From contig CABVRQ010000028.1 in the NCBI GenBank assembly GCA_902500695.1, positions 1 to 8,276 of the forward strand: a DNA stretch of 8,276 nucleotides. The letters run 5' to 3'. Shown here in pieces: positions 6,026-8,276 of this stretch. The translations under genes were made by a program, and so were the position numbers. This DNA is from an uncultured Nitrospira sp. (GTDB lineage: Bacteria > Nitrospirota > Nitrospiria > Nitrospirales > UBA8639). The first letter of the stretch is position 1, and each line of letters starts with the position of its first letter. Under the pieces are notes generated by a model, which saw only the letters and a program-made list of their open reading frames with translations, made no database searches and was not told the origin of the DNA.

Positions 6026-8276
6026 ATGGCCTTTGAAAAAAGTGACGACTCAAAAATTCCTATTACGGGCTTATTGATACTGCTCACCGTGCTGGGAGGA
6101 ATTCTGTATTACCAACAACCCTTTAAAAGTGATCGGCCCGTTCATGGACAACAAAACACGGCGGTGATCGTTGGTGACAAGCGGGTTCAAAGCCGTCTGT
6201 GGCAGGACCCTTTCGCATCCGTGAAGGCTCATAAAAATGCCGAACCCAATGCCAACCAGTCTCAGCCTGTGGCTCAGTCACCCCAAGGTTCTCTCAATGG
6301 TTCCGAGACCAAGGACCACCATAATTTACTCAGTCAATTGCGTGAGATCACGAAGACCATAGGGAAACCCACACCAACATTCAAAGTCCTGATTGTCGTG
6401 ACAGAAGGGACTCCCTTTGCTTCCGGAACAGAATACCGGTTACGCCATCGTTACGCGGTGGTGTCCGCTCTCGGGGAGGCCGGATATATTCCTGAAGAAG
6501 GGGAATTTTTCCGGTATTTTGGGTGGGACCGCACACAGTTTCAAGGAAAAGGTACCTGCTGGGATGAGAGTTGCCCTCCCCTTGATGTGCCTCTCGAATG
6601 GTTTAAACCAGACGACAGGTCAAAAGATCACGTGCTTATCTTATGGGTCAAGGATCAAGACCTGGACAAAAAGCCCTTAGCATCTCTTGAAGGCCTTGTG
6701 GCCTTTGTAAAGGAATCGGTACCAGACTCTCAACAGAACCAAAGTGGTAACGATTCATTTCCTTTCGCCAAGCCGTTTACGGTTTTAGGACCGTTTCATT
6801 CCGGGACTTTACGCGCCATGATCGGTGAAGCGCTCGCAAAACAGCGTCAGGATCCTTCCTCCACCCATCCCATAGAGGGTTCGCACGCTATTGAATACCT
6901 TTCTTTCTCCGCAACGGCGTCTGATGCGGTTCTTTTTGAAGATTTCCCTATTGGGAGAGAAGAGTGTTTCAGTGAAGCCACATGCTGGGAGTATATGAGG
7001 TCCTTGGACTTTGATGTGCATCGTGTCATAGGAACGGATGAAGAACTGGCCAGAACACTCGTCGAGGAATTAACCAAACGAAAGGTTGACCTTCAAAATG
7101 GACATGATCATATTGCCTTGATCGGCGAGTGGGATACGCTCTATGGGCGGAAATTGCCACTGACCTTTCTTGAAGTGACGAACAATACTCCTGATCTTGA
7201 TCTTATAACCAAAATTGAAAATTTAGCAGACGTCGACTGGCCGGATTGGGCCCATCGCTATAGCTACCTTCGTGGAATTGACGGTGAGCTTCCTCAGAAT
7301 ATGAATGGCTCTGACGGAACATCCGAGGGTGACGGAACCGTTTCCCAAAACTTTTTCAAAATCAATAAGGGTCTTGAACGCCCCGAAGGCCCTGCCCAAT
7401 TCGATTACCTGAGACGTTTGGCCTTGCAAATCAAAGTTGAAGATCAAAAAATTCGTGAACGGTGTATGGATAAGGTGGGGGAAGGATCGTGGCCCATCTG
7501 TCCTGGCTTTAAGGCCATGGGCATTTTGGCAGGAGATGTCTATGACAAACTTCTGCTCCTCCAAGCCTTGCGGAAGGAATTTCCCGGAGTCATTTTCTTT
7601 ACCACCGATCTTGATACCCGCCTCCTACATCCGGCCCAATATCAATGGACTCGGAATCTTCTGATTGCTTCCCATTTTGGCCTACGTCTTCACGCCCAGG
7701 TTCAAGGCTCGATTCCCCCATTTCGTGATGCCTATCAAACCTCGTTGTTCTTGTCCACGCTGCTGGCTCTTGACCCCGTCACCGTCTGTCGGACGGCTCC
7801 CTCGTTTTTTTCTCATGAGGCATGCGACCACTCACCAGACACCCACTCCTATGAAAGAGCGCCGAGAGTATTCGAGGTCGGACTCACAGGCGCATACGAC
7901 CTGAGTGCCGACCCCAACACCATTCATGCTGCACGACCAGACTTTGAACATGGAAAGCCGGCCTCCCTCATTGGCATGCGGACGTTCTTGCTGCTGGGAT
8001 GTATTGTGTTGGGTAGTTGGGTGATTTATGCGGCCATGAGCCGGAGAGCGGTGTTTCTCGTCCAGGAGTGGTGCAAAGCCCCCATGTTCTGGATTTTCTT
8101 AGTCGCAGTCGTCGGTATCTATATCTCCCTTTTTGTGTCCATCACCAATCAACTCCAACATGGAGAACCCTTTGTCTGGCTGGAAGGCATCAGTGTCTGG
8201 CCAACTGAATTACTCCGGTTAGCGGCGTTCTTTTTGAGTCTCTTGTTTCTTTGCCGGGGATACAAAACCCTTCAGG
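6026..8276 (+). CDS. Large membrane-anchored receptor-like protein, unknown function (3' end outside window)
   Basis: 750 codons are visible with no stop; the gene continues past the window. Residues 11-30 form one transmembrane helix, with the start of the protein cytosolic. Residues about 31-650 should be periplasmic, beginning with a low-complexity linker (about 62-100). This part has alpha/beta blocks: FKVLIVVTEG (119-128) with RLRHRYAVVSALGEAGYIPE; DHIALIGEWDTLYGRKLPLTF (361-381) with YSYLRGIDGELP; and GILAGDVYDKLLLLQALR (499-516) with FFTTDLDTRLLHP. These resemble the lobes of type I periplasmic binding proteins, an inference only. Eight cysteines fall in close pairs (178/183, 314/320, 480/492, 588/600). 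Further helices lie at about 652-670, 687-706 and 730-743. A TGA at 6020-6022 fixes the ATG at 6026 as first start; its ribosome binding site is weak. A cytosolic output domain may follow downstream. Confidence 0.85.
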   Translation, partial: MAFEKSDDSKIPITGLLILLTVLGGILYYQQPFKSDRPVHGQQNTAVIVGDKRVQSRLWQDPFASVKAHKNAEPNANQSQPVAQSPQGSLNGSETKDHHNLLSQLREITKTIGKPTPTFKVLIVVTEGTPFASGTEYRLRHRYAVVSALGEAGYIPEEGEFFRYFGWDRTQFQGKGTCWDESCPPLDVPLEWFKPDDRSKDHVLILWVKDQDLDKKPLASLEGLVAFVKESVPDSQQNQSGNDSFPFAKPFTVLGPFHSGTLRAMIGEALAKQRQDPSSTHPIEGSHAIEYLSFSATASDAVLFEDFPIGREECFSEATCWEYMRSLDFDVHRVIGTDEELARTLVEELTKRKVDLQNGHDHIALIGEWDTLYGRKLPLTFLEVTNNTPDLDLITKIENLADVDWPDWAHRYSYLRGIDGELPQNMNGSDGTSEGDGTVSQNFFKINKGLERPEGPAQFDYLRRLALQIKVEDQKIRERCMDKVGEGSWPICPGFKAMGILAGDVYDKLLLLQALRKEFPGVIFFTTDLDTRLLHPAQYQWTRNLLIASHFGLRLHAQVQGSIPPFRDAYQTSLFLSTLLALDPVTVCRTAPSFFSHEACDHSPDTHSYERAPRVFEVGLTGAYDLSADPNTIHAARPDFEHGKPASLIGMRTFLLLGCIVLGSWVIYAAMSRRAVFLVQEWCKAPMFWIFLVAVVGIYISLFVSITNQLQHGEPFVWLEGISVWPTELLRLAAFFLSLLFLCRGYKTLQ

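Overview
The window carries six protein-coding genes, five complete and one running off the right edge, with moderately high GC and long non-coding gaps. Nothing identifies the organism directly. A secreted DUF1566 protein, a secreted kelch propeller, a stand-alone parvulin, a species-restricted lipoprotein and dispersed intergenic repeats fit a Gram-negative environmental bacterium. A Nitrospira-like lineage is my best guess, at low confidence. There are no RNA genes, CRISPR arrays, transposases or phage genes.

Left part (1-2400). Two minus-strand genes lie here: an exported DUF1566 (Lcl C-terminal-like) protein (788-66) and a PD-(D/E)XK nuclease resembling the PGN_0703 family of putative restriction endonucleases (2190-1252). 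The nuclease has no methyltransferase partner in view. It sits between two direct copies of an intergenic repeat (about 1109-1214 and 2306-2392).

Middle (2400-4900). A plus-strand secreted six-kelch beta-propeller (2473-3543) is followed by a cytosolic parvulin-type prolyl isomerase, ppiC (3683-3961), which has its own sigma70-like promoter. A minus-strand lipoprotein with a C-terminal coiled coil (4860-4009) converges on ppiC.

Right part (4900-8276). About 1.1 kb lacks a convincing gene. It holds a second, diverged copy of the leader and start region of the DUF1566 gene (5091-5213 versus 783-905), several hairpins and a candidate promoter. Then comes a large plus-strand gene (6026 to the window end, 750 codons visible). 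It encodes a membrane-anchored protein with one N-terminal helix, a periplasmic region of about 620 residues with eight cysteines in four close pairs, and at least three C-terminal helices. I do not recognise a named function; it looks like a receptor or sensor.

The genes do not form an obvious operon or pathway. The most interesting items are the repeat-flanked orphan nuclease, the large receptor-like protein and the duplicated leader module.
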